64,000 nt of DNA from Hemicordylus capensis (taxonomy: Eukaryota; Chordata; Lepidosauria; Squamata; Cordylidae). The position numbers and the translations under genes were made by a program. Under the pieces are notes generated by a model. That model had not been told where the DNA came from. It was given only the letters and a program-made list of their open reading frames with translations, and did no database searches. The stretch lies in NCBI RefSeq assembly GCF_027244095.1, contig NC_069662.1, forward strand, positions 56,258,001 to 56,322,000, given 5' to 3'. Of this stretch, positions 44,152 through 57,392 are shown piece after piece (position 1 is the first letter of the stretch; each line of letters starts with the position of its first letter).

Positions 44152-45984
44152 ACTCTATGAACTAAGCATTGTTGGACATCACACAAGGGTTTTGGGAGAA
44201 ACCCACCTCTGTCCACGCAGTGTCTGGGAAAGTGGAGAACTTCTATAGGGTTTGGGTAGAAGAAACAACTTTTTTGCATAAATACCCGATGTTGAACTCT
44301 ATAGTTGTAGAAGCAGCTCAGACGAGATCAAAGAATAAGATGCTTTCTACACCAGTAGACAGGGAAGGCCATAGGTTGAACTTGATGGTCAAGTGCCTAT
44401 ACTCTAATGCGGCGATGTTGATCAAGATAGCCAACTACCAGGCCTTTATGTCAAGATATAATCATCTCCTTTGGGAGAAATTGTTGGAACATATAGAGTC
44501 TCGGCAACCTCCACAACAAGAAACTATACTTTCCCTGCAAAAAGAGGGTTATAGACTTAGTAGACAACTTCTACATACATCAAAAAATTCCTCTGACTCT
44601 GCTGCCAGGTCTCTGACCACAGCTGTTTCTTTGTGTTGTCATGCCTGGCTTCGATCGAAGACTTACCATTTGATGGTTCAGCGTTGTTTGGGGCTCAGAC
44701 TGATGAGAAGATGGAGAAGGTGCAGAAAATGAGGGAAACTGCTAAATCTATGTGCTTCACCTCATCATCAACTACCTCCAAGTTTGGCAGGCCTTTTCAT
44801 CCTCAGTGTACGTACCAACAACGACAGCCAGTGCCCATGGTCTATGATCACTCTTTTCAACAGCCCTAGTACTCCCAGTTCAATCCACAGTACAAAAAGT
44901 GGCAGTACCATAAGTCCAAGCCAGGACAGCAGAAATCTAAGTCTGGGGCCTTCCAGAAACGAGCACGACTACCCTTGGCTCGGGTCGAGGTTAAGACCTT
45001 TCCTGGACCGGTGGGAGGTGATAACCTCGGACTCCTGGGTCCTCACTATCATCAGAATTGGTTACGCTACAGAGTTTCAAGAATGCCCTCCCCATTCAGG
45101 GAGAAGGTCTACTCCTGCTACAACAATTCTTCAGTCGGAGATAGACTCCATGTTGTCCAAGGGGGCGACAGAGAGAGTATCACCTCACTTGCAAGACTGT
45201 CATTTCTCTCATTATTCCAAAAAGGGACAGGGGATTAAGACCTATCTTAGATCTCCGTCTCCTAAACACTTTCATTCATTACTGCCATTTCAGGATGATC
45301 TCCATCTCAGATATTCTGGCTCTACTTGCAAAGGGGATGTGGTTTGTGTCCATAGACCTGGAAGACGCATATTACCACATCTCCATACATCCACAACATC
45401 AAAAATATCGACAACATAAAAAAAACACCCATCCACAATATCAAAAAAATATTTCAGGTCGGGGAAGACACATTCCAGTTTCGAGCCATGCCTTTCAGGC
45501 TCTCCTCGGCACCAAGAATTTACACAAAGTGCATGGTGGTCATAGTGGGGTATCTCCAAGAAAGGCGGATTCAAATTTTTGCATACTAGGACAACTGGTT
45601 GTTGGCCGCAAGGTCACCAGAACGTCTTCTAGAGGACCTCCACATGATCGTGACTTATTGAAAGATCTCGGAATGTCCATAAATTACAGAAAATTGCAAT
45701 TGGAACACACACAATGCATAAGATTCCTCGGGGTCATGTTCAACTCAGTGTCGGCGACAATATGTTTGCCGGACGACCGGATCAGCAATATACAACACTT
45801 GGCCAGACAACTTGGCAGTCAGGCGTCTCATCCCGCGAGGAGTGTACAGAGGATGTTGGGGTTCATGGCTTCAATGACAGCTGTCTTGGCAACCGTGTGG
45901 CTGCGCATGAGACCTCTGCAACGCTGGTTCCTTGACTTTTCCGGCCATCAAGGGACCACAACTCCAGGATTTTACAGATCAGGG

Positions 45985-46287
45985 AAACATAGGAAACATA
46001 GGAAACTGCCATATACTGAGTCAGACCATTGGTCTATCTAGCTCAGTATTGTCTTCATAGACTGGCAGTGGCTTCTCCAAGGTTGCAGGCAGGAATCTCT
46101 CTCAGCCCTATCTTGGAGAAGCCAGGGAGGGAACTTGAAACCTTCTGCTCTTCCCAGAGTGGCTTCATCCCCTGTGGGAAATATCTTGCAGTGCTCACAC
46201 ATCAAGTCTCCCATTCAGATGCAACCAGGGCAGACCCTGCTTAGCTATGGGGACAAGTCATGCTTGCTACCACAAGACCAGCTCTCC
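45985..46287 (+). repeat. SINE-like interspersed repeat in DIRS copy 2
   Basis: Same position within DIRS and same sequence family as 12732-13034. Confidence 0.75.
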
Positions 46288-48389
46288 GGAATGAATTTGC
46301 CAGTCTCTAGCTCTCCAAAATATGGCAATCCATACCTTTCAGGAAGGTCTCCCCCCAAGTACAGGTGACAAAAGATGCCTCGGAAGAGGGTTGGGGAGCA
46401 CATCTTCAGGACCTCTGCATAAACGGCCATTGGTCCAAAAACGAGGCTCTCCATCATATAAACTGTCTGGAGTTTTTAGCGGTATACAAAGCTTTGAGGG
46501 GTTTTCTACCGAAGGTAAGAGGTCGTCACGTGCTGATTATGACAGACAATACTACAACCAAGGCCAACGTCAACAGGCAGGGAGGGACCGGTTCTCGGTC
46601 CTTACTCTCTCTGACGCTAGATCTTTGGCACTGGGCCTTTTCACATCACATGGACCTCTCTGCTTTTCACGTCAAAGCTCTGGACAATACTGTGGCGGAT
46701 ATTTTGAGCCGATCAAGACACACTATTCACGAGTGGAAGTTAGATCCAGGTGTACTTCATGCTGTTTTTGAAAGATGGGGTTCCCCACAGGTCGACCTTT
46801 TTGCGGGTGAGCACAATCATCAGTGCCCTCAGTTTCACTCCAGGGCAGGGGTTGGAATAGGCTCACTGGGTGGCACATTAACAACCAACCGGTCAGGCAA
46901 ATTCCTTTATCTGTTTCCCTTGGTTTCTCTTCTGCCTCAAGTTATCCAAAAGGTGGAGCTGGAGTGGGCAGACGGCATCCTGATAGCCCCCTGGTGGCTG
47001 TGTCATCTATGATTTCCTAGCCTCCTCCACCTTTCCATGAGGCAATTTCTGAGACTTCCTCTCCTGCTGTCGCTGTTGACTCTGCAGGAGGGGAGGATAC
47101 TTCATCTGGACATCCGGTCTCTACGTCTAACGGCTTGGAGAATACGGCTGTCTGGCCACCAGAGTTAAGGGGGGTTCTGGCAGCAAGTAGGAGGCCCTCC
47201 ACAGTAAAGTCATATGGGGCTAAGTGGAAACAGTACTTAGAGTTCGCAACTACACAGGGCTCAACTGTCTCTGCTCAAGGTGATACTGGCTTACTTCTTA
47301 TACTTGAAGAAGTCAGGACTCTCTATGCCATCAGTCAGAGTCCATCTAGTGGCGATCTCGGCATTCCGCGAGGCCCCTAGCCACAGTCCCTGCTTGTTTG
47401 GTCTAAAGGAGGTCAAGCAATTTTTGAAGGGCTTAGCTCATCTATACCTGGATGCTCCATCAGTAGCACCTTCGTGGGACTTGCCATGTGTACTCTCAGT
47501 GCTCATGGGGAAACTCTTTGAACCCATGGCAACTTGTGACTTGAGGCTGCTCACCCTCAAAATTGTCTTTCTTGTTGCCATTACATCGGCCAGGAGAGTT
47601 GGGGAATTGAGGGCTTTGAGATGTGACCCTCCATTTCTGAGGTTTCACAAGGAAAAGGTTGTGTTGAACACTGATGTATCTTTCCTCCCCAAGGTGGTGT
47701 CTACCTTTCACAAATCCCAACCTATCTTATTGCCAGTCTTTTTCCCAATCCCTCGACAGATCTTGAATGTAGCTGGCATACACTAGATGTTCGGTGAGCT
47801 CTTGCCTTCTATGCAGATCACACTAAACAGTTTAGGAATTCGGTGGCCTTGTTTGTGACCTATGGAGTGCCCTGTAAGGGCCATAGGGCTTCATCTTAAT
47901 CTATCTCCTCCTGGATTGTACAGACCATTAAATTGGCCTACCAGGTGGCTGGGCAGAATCCTCCAACCTCGCTGCGGGCTCATTCAACCAGGGCAGTGGC
48001 CACCTCAACTGCCTTTGCTTAGAGGCCTCTCCCTGAATTCGATCTGTCAGATGCTACTTGGGCATCTCCCTCCACGTTCATAAAGCATTATGCATTAGAT
48101 GTGAGGGCTCACCAGGATGCCGCCTTTGAGGAAACAATTTTACAGGCGGTGTTCGATTGATTACTCCATCTCTCCTTATACCTGGTTCGTTATATGTTGA
48201 CGTTTGCTGCGTTATCCTTGTTGGTCTTCAATAAAATCTGAGTTTGTTTCCATTCTATACCTTTGCCTTTAATTATTATACAGGTGGCTGATTTGCAAAA
48301 GGCCTTGGTGTCTCGTGCTCTGCCCCTCCCTCCATGGTTCTGGAGCTTGCGATGCACCCATCTGTGTGATGGACAAAGACCACTGAGAA

Positions 48390-48695
48390 GAACTGCAGGT
48401 TGCTTACCTGTAACTGGAGTTCTTCTTGTGGTCATCTGTCCAGTCACACACCCGCCCAGCCTGCCCCACTGCAGAGCATTATTCGACAGACTCTAGAACA
48501 GAGGAGGAGGGTGTGGGTCATGTGACTAAGGTGTATGGAGGGGGTGGAGCCTAGCTACCTAGCTGAAGGCAGAAAGTAAGAAAGATAAGCTTGTGAGGGG
48601 TCTGGATGCTTCTGTACGCTGGCGTAGAAGCCCATCTGTGTGACTGGACAGATGACCACAAGAACTCTAGTTACAGGTAAGCAACCTGCAGTTCT
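48390..48695. repeat. Inverted repeat at the right end of DIRS copy 2
   Basis: 48390-48452 and 48637-48695 are near-perfect reverse complements, as at 15137-15442. Confidence 0.85.
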
Positions 48696-49205
48696 GAGCT
48701 ATCTATCAACTTAGGTTTAGCAAAATTTATCATGGTTAACTTACAAAGTTGTTGAGAACATAAAAGGAGCTCTCCCAACAGTCCAGATTTAATGTTCTCC
48801 CCTCAGCTGTATTAGAGGGGAGATATAAAAGAGTCACTTTAAAGAATTGGCTGTACCCTTGTGGTGTAGAAGTAGTTGAGTCAATAGCTCATGTCTTGCT
48901 TCACTGTTCCTTTTATGAATCAATTCGCCTTATTTGGATTGAGCCTTATTTGAAGAAATGTTTTGGGCTTTCTGATGATCATTATGTTACTTTCGTTCTA
49001 GCGGACCGCCAAGAGGAGATTACTTACAGAACTGCATGTTTTTGTGCTGCGGTGTGCAAAATAAGATGCTTGCAAATTGGATCTTAATTTATTTTATTTG
49101 ATTTTATTCTTGTAACTAAATTTATTGTTACAAATAAATTTAAATTTATTGTTCAGGAGCTATTTTGTTTGGTCATTGACTGTAAATAAACTAAACTAAA
49201 ACTAA
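48696..49205 (+). mobile_element. Non-LTR retrotransposon 3' end, second copy
   Basis: Counterpart of 15443-15960 (HVLLHCSFYESIRLIW; AT-rich tail), differing by a short internal tail duplication present only in copy 1. Confidence 0.55.
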
Positions 49206-49578
49206 ACAGTCCAGGTTTCAATTTGCTTGCAAAGTTGCTGAGCTATCTTGCAAAGTGTTTGTCTTGGTCTAGTCAGCTAAGTTCTTGGCTTATTTCATAC
49301 AGCCAATAATTTCATTTTAACGAAATCACAATTACTGTGGCTAACATCAAGGCAAAGATTCCAACTTTCTGGCAGAGCTATGTATACTCACAAGTACTCG
49401 GCCCAAGGATAGGCCTTCCACACCTGCTTTCCAATGGAAGAAATTGCATTCCCTGTGAAATCCCTAGGGGGGAAAACAGATGCGGGAAGGGGAATGATGT
49501 TGAAATAGATATTCCTAAGTGGGATGCCTTCAAGTGGTGATTCCCGAGTGTCAGACAAACTTTGTCTGCGTGCTTCTG
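49206..49578. other. Unassigned flank shared by the DIRS segments, second copy
   Basis: Counterpart of 15961-16337; ends in TCTG, the ERV 2 target duplication. Confidence 0.5.
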
Positions 49579-50109
49579 TGTGGAATGGAAAATGCATTTT
49601 CAGAAAGCTGCTTTGTAATTGCTTTGTAGAAAGTGTGTTTGCAAGTCAGTGCCTCTGTGGGATGGGAAAGTACAGACCAAAAGAAAGTGTTCAGTCAGCT
49701 ATCTGCCCAGAGCAGAATAAGTGGGGGTTTGCAGCAGCGGGGAGAGATAGGCTCCCCTGAATAGTAACTGTATTGTTCTAGGAATGTGAAGGCTTCTTCT
49801 ATTAATTAATTATCTCTCTGCTGTGAAATAGAAACTTAGAGCGCAAAGTCCAGCCTCTATGCAAGCATATGTACGAATGTAATGAACTGATTGGTTCTTT
49901 GGGGCTGAATGTTGATGCCCAGCTATGTAGTTATGCCAAAGTATAAAAACTTGTGACCCAGGCAGCTGGGCACGTCTCTCAGGTTTTACCGTTAGGTACT
50001 GGGAGCGTCAGCAGCGCTGGTTTTCAATAAACGGTGATTTTGCTTCCTTCAATCATCCTTTGTTTGCCTGGTTTGTGGTTCTGAGGAATTTGTTGGCCCT
50101 CAGGTAACA
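49579..50109 (+). repeat. 5' LTR of ERV fossil 2
   Basis: TGTGGAATGG...CAGGTAACA ends; TATA-like TATAAAAAC near 49941 and AATAAA near 50028. Its first 30 bases recur at 16338 and its first half, inverted, at 16370-16648. Confidence 0.93.
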
Positions 50110-52560
50110 TAAACTGGTGCCGTTAAGACTCGGATGGTCTGCTGGTGATTACCTGCACATCGGTGGCTGCTTGGGGGGTCCCTTTCTCACGTCGTGGGGG
50201 AACAACCCTTCGGCACCACTCCTCCCATTTGAAAGGAGGAAGGTTTTGACCCCCAGCGGCGTGAGACCCAGACTCCCAAGCCCACCGAAGACGGGCGCGG
50301 AACGAGGCACACCAACGCAAGGGGTCCGGACAGGTGAAGTATTGGGGATCCCCAAGTAGGAGGCCAGGGAATAGCCCACCCTGTGTCAGAGCCGCTGCAG
50401 GCAGGGGGCACTGCCTGAAAGCAGGACCGGCTCTTGGGAGGAGGAAACGGGAGGGTAGGTGCTGTGTGTGTGTGTGTGTGTGTGCAGTTTGAGAGTTTTG
50501 CTGAGTGCAGAGGGGGCATCCAGTAGGGACAAACCCACCCCGAGTGTGGCCCTGCACAGGCAGAGGCGGGACTCCTGAGTACGTTTTCTGTCCTGGCGAC
50601 GGGAGGAGAGCGGAAACTGGAGGTGCGAAGTGTGAATTTGTCTGTCTACCAGCAGTTTGTGTCCCGCCCCCCTCTGAACTGTCTGTTTGTTTAGAGTGTA
50701 AGAGAGCACGCCTCTGGGAAAACAATGGGAGGGGAAGGGTTGATGCAGAAGAGCTTCAAGCCAGGCTTGGGGGGGCTCTGAGGGACTTCAGGCTACAAGA
50801 GTCCCGAGAGCCAGAGGCCCAAGCCTGCCAGGACCGTGTGAAGCACTTGGGGTTCCGTATCCCCAAGGCCAGTGGGAATTAGGCAGTTTGTTTTCTCCCC
50901 CAACTCAGAAATCAGGAAGGCAGGATCATTTTGATCCTGGCCCTCTGAAGATGTTAGGAATCCAGAAGGCGTGGAATGTAGTTACAGGGGACCCAGGCTA
51001 AACCCCTACATAGGTACCAGGTTGGTCCCTAAGACCAAATGCCTTTCCCCATGGTTCAGGAGCTGTTGCAAGCAACAGGCAACCCTCTGAGTAGACATGA
51101 GGGCAGAGGCCCAGGCAAGCAGGCTGGGACCATTTGCCCAGCAGAGATGGAGGTAAATCTCAAAAGGAGAAGTGCAAGTTGCAGGAGATTGGCACAGATT
51201 CACTTGGAAAGGTGCAGAGAGGTAGAGATGTTTCAGGAGGTTTATTTGGTGCATGTGATGTAAAGGCTGGTTAATTGTTGAAAGGCAGATGGAAAGGGGC
51301 TGGTTTAAGGAAAGGAAAAGGAAAAGTGTGAAGTACTGAAGGTTTGGCATGTTGTTTGGAGTTGCTTGTTGTGAAGCCAGGAAGGTAATGTTTGGGTGGT
51401 TGTAGGACAAGGAGGGACAGACAGAAGGTGGAGAAGCAGGGTTGTAGGAGAGCAGAGAAGGAAAGCAGCAGACAGGGGAGAGGAGATAGAAAGGAAGTGG
51501 AAGGCGTGGTGGGACGGGAAACCGGAGGCCACCAAAGTCCTGATAGCGCAGGATGAAGCCGGGAGCCTTCCAGTAGGCTTGGGCAGAGAATGCCCAAGGA
51601 AAGGCTCATGGCCAGAGACAAAAGTTTAACTTTTGGCGGCCACCACTTCAGAAGGCATGGGTAAGTTGAGCAGGAGAAGGAACAGGTCAGGATATAGAGG
51701 AGGGTCACAGGGAAGGAAAGGAGTGCCCCACGAGAAACCGGGAACTCCTGCCTGGGAGGCCGGTGGTCACAACAAGTCTGGCAGAAGGATGCCACAGGGA
51801 CAGGTGTTGGAAGACCACCATCACAGGGGCCCCCGAGAGGCAGGAGCCAGGAGACTTTGCCAGCCTGGCCTCCCCAAGGAGGGCAAACCGGTTACCATCA
51901 GCACAGGGGGCCAGAAGATGAGACACAGTAAGGAGATCTTCTGCCTGCCCAAGGTTGTTTGGTGTACCCAGCAAGTGGCTGTTATGCACTGCAGGGGCTA
52001 CCAAAGGGGGGATGGCAGAAAGGCACAAGGCAACAGGAGGGCTGACCAGGCAGCCCAAAGAGTGGCTGAGGGTCTGCAAGCAGATCCAGCCCGACAGGGG
52101 ATCCTGTTGTTCAAACCCACAGATCTCTGGGACTCACAGCACCCAGAACACCCAGAGGATGAAACCAGGATGGCTGAGTCATCAGCCAGGGACTAGGTCT
52201 GGTTCCTTTCAGCCAGACAGCAGGCAGGCAATGCCCAGAGGGTTGGGACACGCTTTGGTAGAACACTACCATCAGTCCACCCATAGGGGAAGAAATGGCC
52301 CCGCAAGGCTACTGCAGGAATCCCTACATGTCTGCAACGTGTCTGCTTAGGGAAAAAGCTTGTGCACGTTGTGTGACATGTGCCAGGAAGGAGCCCGTTG
52401 TGCTCCTTGGGGCTCAGGTAGTAGAGGCAGCCCTAATTGAGTATATCCAAATTGACTTCACTGATTTTCCCGGGCAGGGACAGTTCACCAAGTCCCTGCA
52501 CCTGCTCACACCAACACGGGGTGTTGACAAAAGGGAAGTTTTTAACAGAATGATAAGTAT

Positions 52561-55222
52561 GTAGTGGGTTGAGTTGTGAGATTTATAGACCATTTTGCTA
52601 GTGACTGTGTTTTCTTGGGGTTTCTTTGTTCCGTTTGACTGGTTAACTTGCTCATGGGTTAAGCCCTAAACAGACTTAAATGTTATATCACAGTTTATTT
52701 TGTTTAAATGCAGTTTGAAATATGTAGCTGTTCATTTTGTTGTGTTTTTTAAAATGATATTTAAAATGTGAACTTCCCTGTTTTCCATCAAAAATGTTTG
52801 TTTAAATGTTAACTGTGACTGATGCTAATTTCAGGGGAGCTGTGGGTGTGTATATGTGTGTATGTTTCTATGGGTGCCCAGAGATGCTTCTGTGAAGATT
52901 CTGTTCCTGAGAACTTTATTTCTGTTCAGTTCTGTTTCTATTAGGCTTTGTGTGAAATTCCACATTTTGTTAAAATGCAGAGGGTAATCTGCCTTTCTGC
53001 CTATTTGTGTTGCTGATGGGTGTGTTGTTGTTGTTGTTTTTTGTCATATATGTGAGAGTGTTTTGGTGCTTTGCTATATAGAGGCTGGGTTGTATATATA
53101 TGCTGAAGAAAGGGCGAGTTCTGTCCACTCCATTCTCCCAAATGTCTGAGTGTGTGTGTGTCCTTGCCATTCAGATGCCATTGTTTTTGCTAAATGTGAT
53201 TTTATACTGAAGTATTGGCTTATGGTGATTTCCTTATTACAAACTTGTAATACTTTCTTGAGCTAAAGAGAGCTTGGAGAAAAGCTTTGTATTAATGTAT
53301 ACTTTTAATTTTCTTTATATTTTCTGTATGGCCTATGGCTGTAATGAAATTGCTTGACTAAAAAGAGGGGGCTCTTAGATTCCTCTAACTCTGTTTCAGT
53401 TGTTTTTGTATAGACTGTACATGGAAAAGTGTTTCCAACATGGAGTCGGGCAAATGCTAAATTATGACTGGAGTGTAGTCTCCTCACTCCCAATATTGAG
53501 TGAAAAGGAAGATCTCTGAACAGCAACTTGTCATTGTGGGTAAGAAGGAAAAGAGATTTTAAGTCAGATAGTCAAATGCAGTTATTGTTTTATATTTTTG
53601 CAATATGTATGAAATGTTTCTGCTAATTGATTTTGCTGTAAACTATTATCAATGGGTCTGAGGCTTAAAATTTATAAATTTGTCCCACCGCCAGCCCTGC
53701 TTTGCTTTCACAGGGAACTTTAGGACTCCAGATTATATATACCAAGTAGCAGAGAGTTCCAAAGGACCGGTTTGCATTTTACCTGGAAAACCTCCCAGCT
53801 TTAAAAGGGATCAAGTTTTTGTAACCCACACCCTGTTTTCACAGCTCCTGATTAGAGATTTGATAATAAATTGTGTTTATCACAGGCTTCACTTTTCTGC
53901 AAGACTATGGACAATGCATTTTTTAATTATTAAAGAAGCCTGTTTGTTTCATGAGACTTTAGACCTCGCAAAAGAGATTTTAAAGGTATAGTATTTTTGT
54001 TTGGGGCAAGGACTATTTCTTTTATAGGTTTTTATGAGGATATTGTTGCCCTACCAAGCTTGCTAGTGATGAGGCTGAAGACGGAGAGCTGGAACACTAC
54101 CTACACGTGGCTTAGATGGGGGCAGTGAAAATCCCAAAGGCCAGATGTCACTGACAAATCATGAAGTCAGATACACTGGATGGAAATTGATTGCCCTGAC
54201 AGAAGTCTGTAAGTCTGTAGGCAGCCAACGTAGTGGTTAGAGTGCTGGACTAGGACCAGGGAGACCTGAGTCTGAATCCTCATTCGACCACACTGCTGGG
54301 TGACACTGGGCCAGCTATTTAAACGGCCTGGCCTGCTTCGAAGGATTGTTGTGAAAAGAAAAAACGTATGTAGTACACGCTCTGGACTTTTCGGGAGAAC
54401 AGCTGGATGTTCGAGCACTGGAGTTTATGTTGTGGCCTCTCGAGTGATAAGACTGTTTGACCTGTCAGATTTTAATGCCTTTATAGTCACAAACCCACAA
54501 AGGGGTATGGATGTGAACATTATTATTTTCTCTTTTTGATTTTCATTGTTTTTGCCTCCTGCTCAGGATTGCTCATCAGGTGAAGTAAATGAGGACATTA
54601 TCTTCTGTTTTGGACTTCGGGGGGAGAAAAGAGGGCAAGCAGGAAAACAAAAACATAAATTGGAAAGAAAATGCCAAAAGATCAAATTGAAAATAGCCTC
54701 AGGTTTATTTATTGTATTGGGCTACTCATGAACTCAGTTTCAGCATGTTGTCCCTACCCAGGGGAGGGAAATTGGTAATACATGCATCTGTCTTTTATTT
54801 CTAGCATAAGCAGGATTGCCTTGAACTGTCTCTCCCGAAAGGGATGTCTTTCTGTTACAGACCAAAGCAGTGGTCAAGTGAGAGAGAGAGGAGCTTTCAG
54901 AAGAACCGGCAGTGTGACAGACCAGGCTAACTATCATCAGCAACAGCTGCTTCCTGAAGGGGGTTCACCATTTGCATTCCCAGTCCAGGCCAATGATGAC
55001 GGAACATCCATCGGCTGCCCTGTCTTGTGTTCGAGGAAAAGGCCGTGATGCAGGTTTCTTGTTCCTGATCCTCCTGCATCCCAGAGTGCTACAGTTAAAG
55101 ACTTGGTGCCAAATATCTGAAGAAGGCCTGAAGGCTAACAGGCCAGCCAAATATTATACAACATTATTCCACATTGCCCATGAGGGGGGAGCCAAGGCTC
55201 TCAAGCACATGGACATCCGAGC
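52561..55222 (+). other. Non-coding filler within ERV fossil 2
   Basis: AT-rich, no retroviral reading recognised. It contains the SINE at 54221-54400, and from about 54000 to 55100 is alignable by eye to the interior of ERV fossil 3 (17700-18900, minus strand). Shared filler in two proviruses of different LTR type suggests it was part of a propagating non-autonomous lineage. It could alternatively be an accessory or env-surface region too decayed to recognise. Confidence 0.5.
54221..54400 (+). repeat. tRNA-derived SINE inside ERV fossil 2
   Basis: CCAACGTAGTGGTTAGAGTG is a tRNA-like A-box region and CTGAGTCTGAATCCTCATTC contains a B-box-like GTCTGAATCC. Same place and orientation as the SINE in ERV fossil 3. 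Confidence 0.8.
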
Positions 55223-55700
55223 TTGTCTATGAACACTAGCCAAACAAGCCGTGCTTGCCTAGCCAAAACTAACACTCAGCTCCGCACAGCAGTGTACCAA
55301 AATCAGCTAGCACTTGACTATTTGCTAGCAATGGAGGGTGGTGTGTGTGGAAAATTCAACCTGTCTAATTGTTGTATCCAGATCAATGACCAAGGGAAGG
55401 CCATAGAGGAAATCACTGACCGGATGCGCAAAATAGCTCATGTTCCAGTCCAGAACTGGGAAGGCCTAGCCACCCCCAATTGGTTTGAAAATTGGTCTGA
55501 GTACTTTGGAGGTTTGAAAACCATGGCGGGAGGAGTTCTGATATTGCTTTTTGGTTGTTTATTGATGCTTTGTTTATTACCCCTGTTTATCTCTTTGGGA
55601 CGAGAGGCCGTTGAGAGAATAGTAAGAAAAGAAACTGCCCCCCATATAATGGCTATGTATACAAGGTTCCACAAGAAGAGAAGCCATAAAATGGCTTCTA
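55223..55700 (+). pseudogene. ERV fossil 2 env transmembrane part
   Basis: Contains [19 protein letters not shown], the [10 protein letters not shown] motif, then [20 protein letters not shown], a membrane span, and a short tail. It is closely similar to the corresponding part of ERV fossil 1 env. The surface part is absent. Confidence 0.85.
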
Positions 55701-55710
55701 AGGGGGGAGA

Positions 55711-56241
55711 TGTGGAATGGAAAATGCGTTTTCAGAAAGCTGCTTTGTAATTGCTTTGTAGAAAGTGTGTTTGCAAGTCAGTGCCTCTGTGGGATGGAAA
55801 AGTACAGACCAAAAGAAAGTGTTCAGTCAGCTATCTGCCCAGAGCAGAATAAGTGGGGGTTTGCAGCAGCGGGGAGAGATAGGCTCCCCTGAATAGTAAC
55901 TGTATTGTTCTAGGAATGTGAAGGCTTCTTCTATTAATTAATTATCTCTCTGCTGTGAAATAGAAACTTAGAGCGCAAAGTCCAGCCTCTATGCAAGCAT
56001 ATGTACGAATGTAATGAACTGATTGGTTCTTTGGGGCTGAATGTTGATGCCCAGCTATGTAGTTATGCCAAAGTATAAAAACTTGTGACCCAGGCAGCTG
56101 GGCACGTCTCTCAGGTTTTACCGTTAGGTACTGGGAGCGTCAGCAGCGCTGGTTTTCAATAAACGGTGATTTTGCTTCCTTCAATCATCCTTTGTTTGCC
56201 TGGTTTGTGGTTCTGAGGAATTTGTTGGCCCTCAGGTAACA
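55711..56241 (+). repeat. 3' LTR of ERV fossil 2
   Basis: Near-identical to 49579-50109, preceded by the purine tract AAGGGGGGAGA. Confidence 0.93.
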
Positions 56242-57063
56242 TCTGTGCATCTTATGTGTTTCTACCAGCTTCTTACAGGCCCTGGATTCCTCTTGAGGAA
56301 GGTCATCTGTGCCGAGGGTCTCCACCTTACAGCTCTAGATGTTGTTTGACTACAGCTCCATTGTGTTGGCCCTAATGGCCTTCACCATGGTGGCTTGGGT
56401 ATGATGGGAGACAACATCTGGGGACCCAAGGGTGGGAACCCCTCGATTTAGGCTGCCCTGGTTTGTTTTCTGTTGGAGGATTCTGGGAAGGAAGCCCTCA
56501 TAAGGCACGGACACCATAAGCCAGGGCTGTTCAATTTTGGCTCTCCTGCAGATGCTGGCCTACAATTCCCATAACCCCTGGCTATTGGCCACTTTGTCGG
56601 GGGATTATGGGAACTGTAGTCCAAAAACAACTGGTGGGGGGAGGTTGGCTAAGGCCTGCCATAATCCAAGCAGCCACCGAAAGGTTGGGGGATGAGAGCG
56701 CTGAAGTAACATCTGAGAGACTCCCTCCCTCCCCACCATCTCCAGCAACTGCAACTGCCAGCACCAGCTTCTCAGTGTTCCACCAGGCCCTAACAGCCAC
56801 ACAGTCCCTGTGAGGGGAATTATCTGTGCTGCCTAGTTCATTTTGTGTAGGGGTGTGTTTCTGGGAGAGAAGCCTTTCTTGTTGGGCAAGGACCCCAAAT
56901 GGCAAAGCAGCTAGCAGCCACCACCACCAGCTACAAGACTGGGGTGAGAGTGGTGGACTAAAATCTATAGGCCAAACTAGGCAGGACATTAAATGTGTCT
57001 TCATCAAGTTAGGGGCTTATTTTTATTCACAAAGAGCAGCTTTGTGGAGCTGCAAATTGTATC
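56242..57063. other. Right flank of ERV 2 with a palindromic repeat
   Basis: No gene. 56540-56630 contains ACAATTCCCATAACCCCTGG and GGATTATGGGAACTGTAGTC as imperfect inverted arms, a common palindromic reptilian repeat, and related pieces near 56395-56440. The remainder is unassigned. Confidence 0.5.
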
Positions 57064-57392
57064 AGGACCATGGCTCAGAGGTAGGGGTGTTTAATCCATT
57101 ATTTCTGCACTAACAAAAATGCACCCGCATGGCTATCTAATTCTGAAAACAGCCACTGAGCTAAATAATTTTAGACTAAAAAATGGCATAGAAAGGGTTA
57201 AACACCCTCTACATCCACATCATGGTCTCAATACACATCACCCCCCACCCACACAATTACGTATGTTGTATCTTCTGATGGATTTTTCACTTTAAGCTGT
57301 TTTCATAGGGTAAAAAAATAAAAATAAGCCTAGGGCTACAGTAATGCAAAGATATTCACGTCAACATTTCTACCAGTTGCAGCTGTTAAAAG
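57064..57392. repeat. Segmental duplication family 1, copy 2, left part
   Basis: Matches 1-329 essentially base for base and is interrupted after 57392 by the Ngaro-like element; resumes at 63319. Confidence 0.95.

Larger units (their letters stand above)
44152..48695 (+). mobile_element. DIRS-like tyrosine-recombinase retroelement fossil, copy 2
   Basis: Parts in order: gag from its middle (44152-44732), reverse transcriptase (about 44790-45960; FVSIDLEDAYYHISIHP), SINE-like repeat (45985-46287), RNase H and following domain (46288-47012), tyrosine recombinase (47017-48160) and the right inverted repeat (48390-48695). Broken, several breaks, left end missing. Confidence 0.88.
44152..49608 (+). 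repeat. Segmental duplication family 2, copy 2 (DIRS plus LINE tail plus LTR start)
   Basis: Collinear with 6997-9454 plus 13392-16368 at about 99% by eye, but without the hAT and its flanking 0.7 kb duplication. The left edge falls inside DIRS gag; the right edge runs into ERV fossil 2 here and into an inverted LTR piece in copy 1. A third copy begins at 63797. Confidence 0.93.
49579..56241 (+). mobile_element. ERV fossil 2, young, gag/pol-depleted, with paired LTRs and 4-bp target duplication
   Basis: Two 531-bp LTRs (49579-50109, 55711-56241) differ at only a few bases, and TCTG flanks both sides (49575-49578, 56242-56245). Inside are a primer site resembling tRNA-His (from 50115), gag remnants (about 50500-51100), pol/gag remnants (about 51600-52560), a 2.6 kb filler with a tRNA-derived SINE (52561-55222), an env transmembrane part (55223-55700) and a purine tract (55700-55710). 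It lacks most of gag, pol and the surface part of env and is broken, so it was presumably mobilised in trans. Near-identical LTRs indicate recent insertion, likely within a few million years. Confidence 0.88.

Noticed and set aside
49379-49597. Small open frames in the flank shared by DIRS segments
   Set aside because: Short, unconserved between the two copies in frame, and without domain similarity.
54226-54290. A/B-box-like sequence as a tRNA gene
   Set aside because: It cannot fold into a full cloverleaf by eye and continues into a SINE body; the same SINE is in ERV 3.
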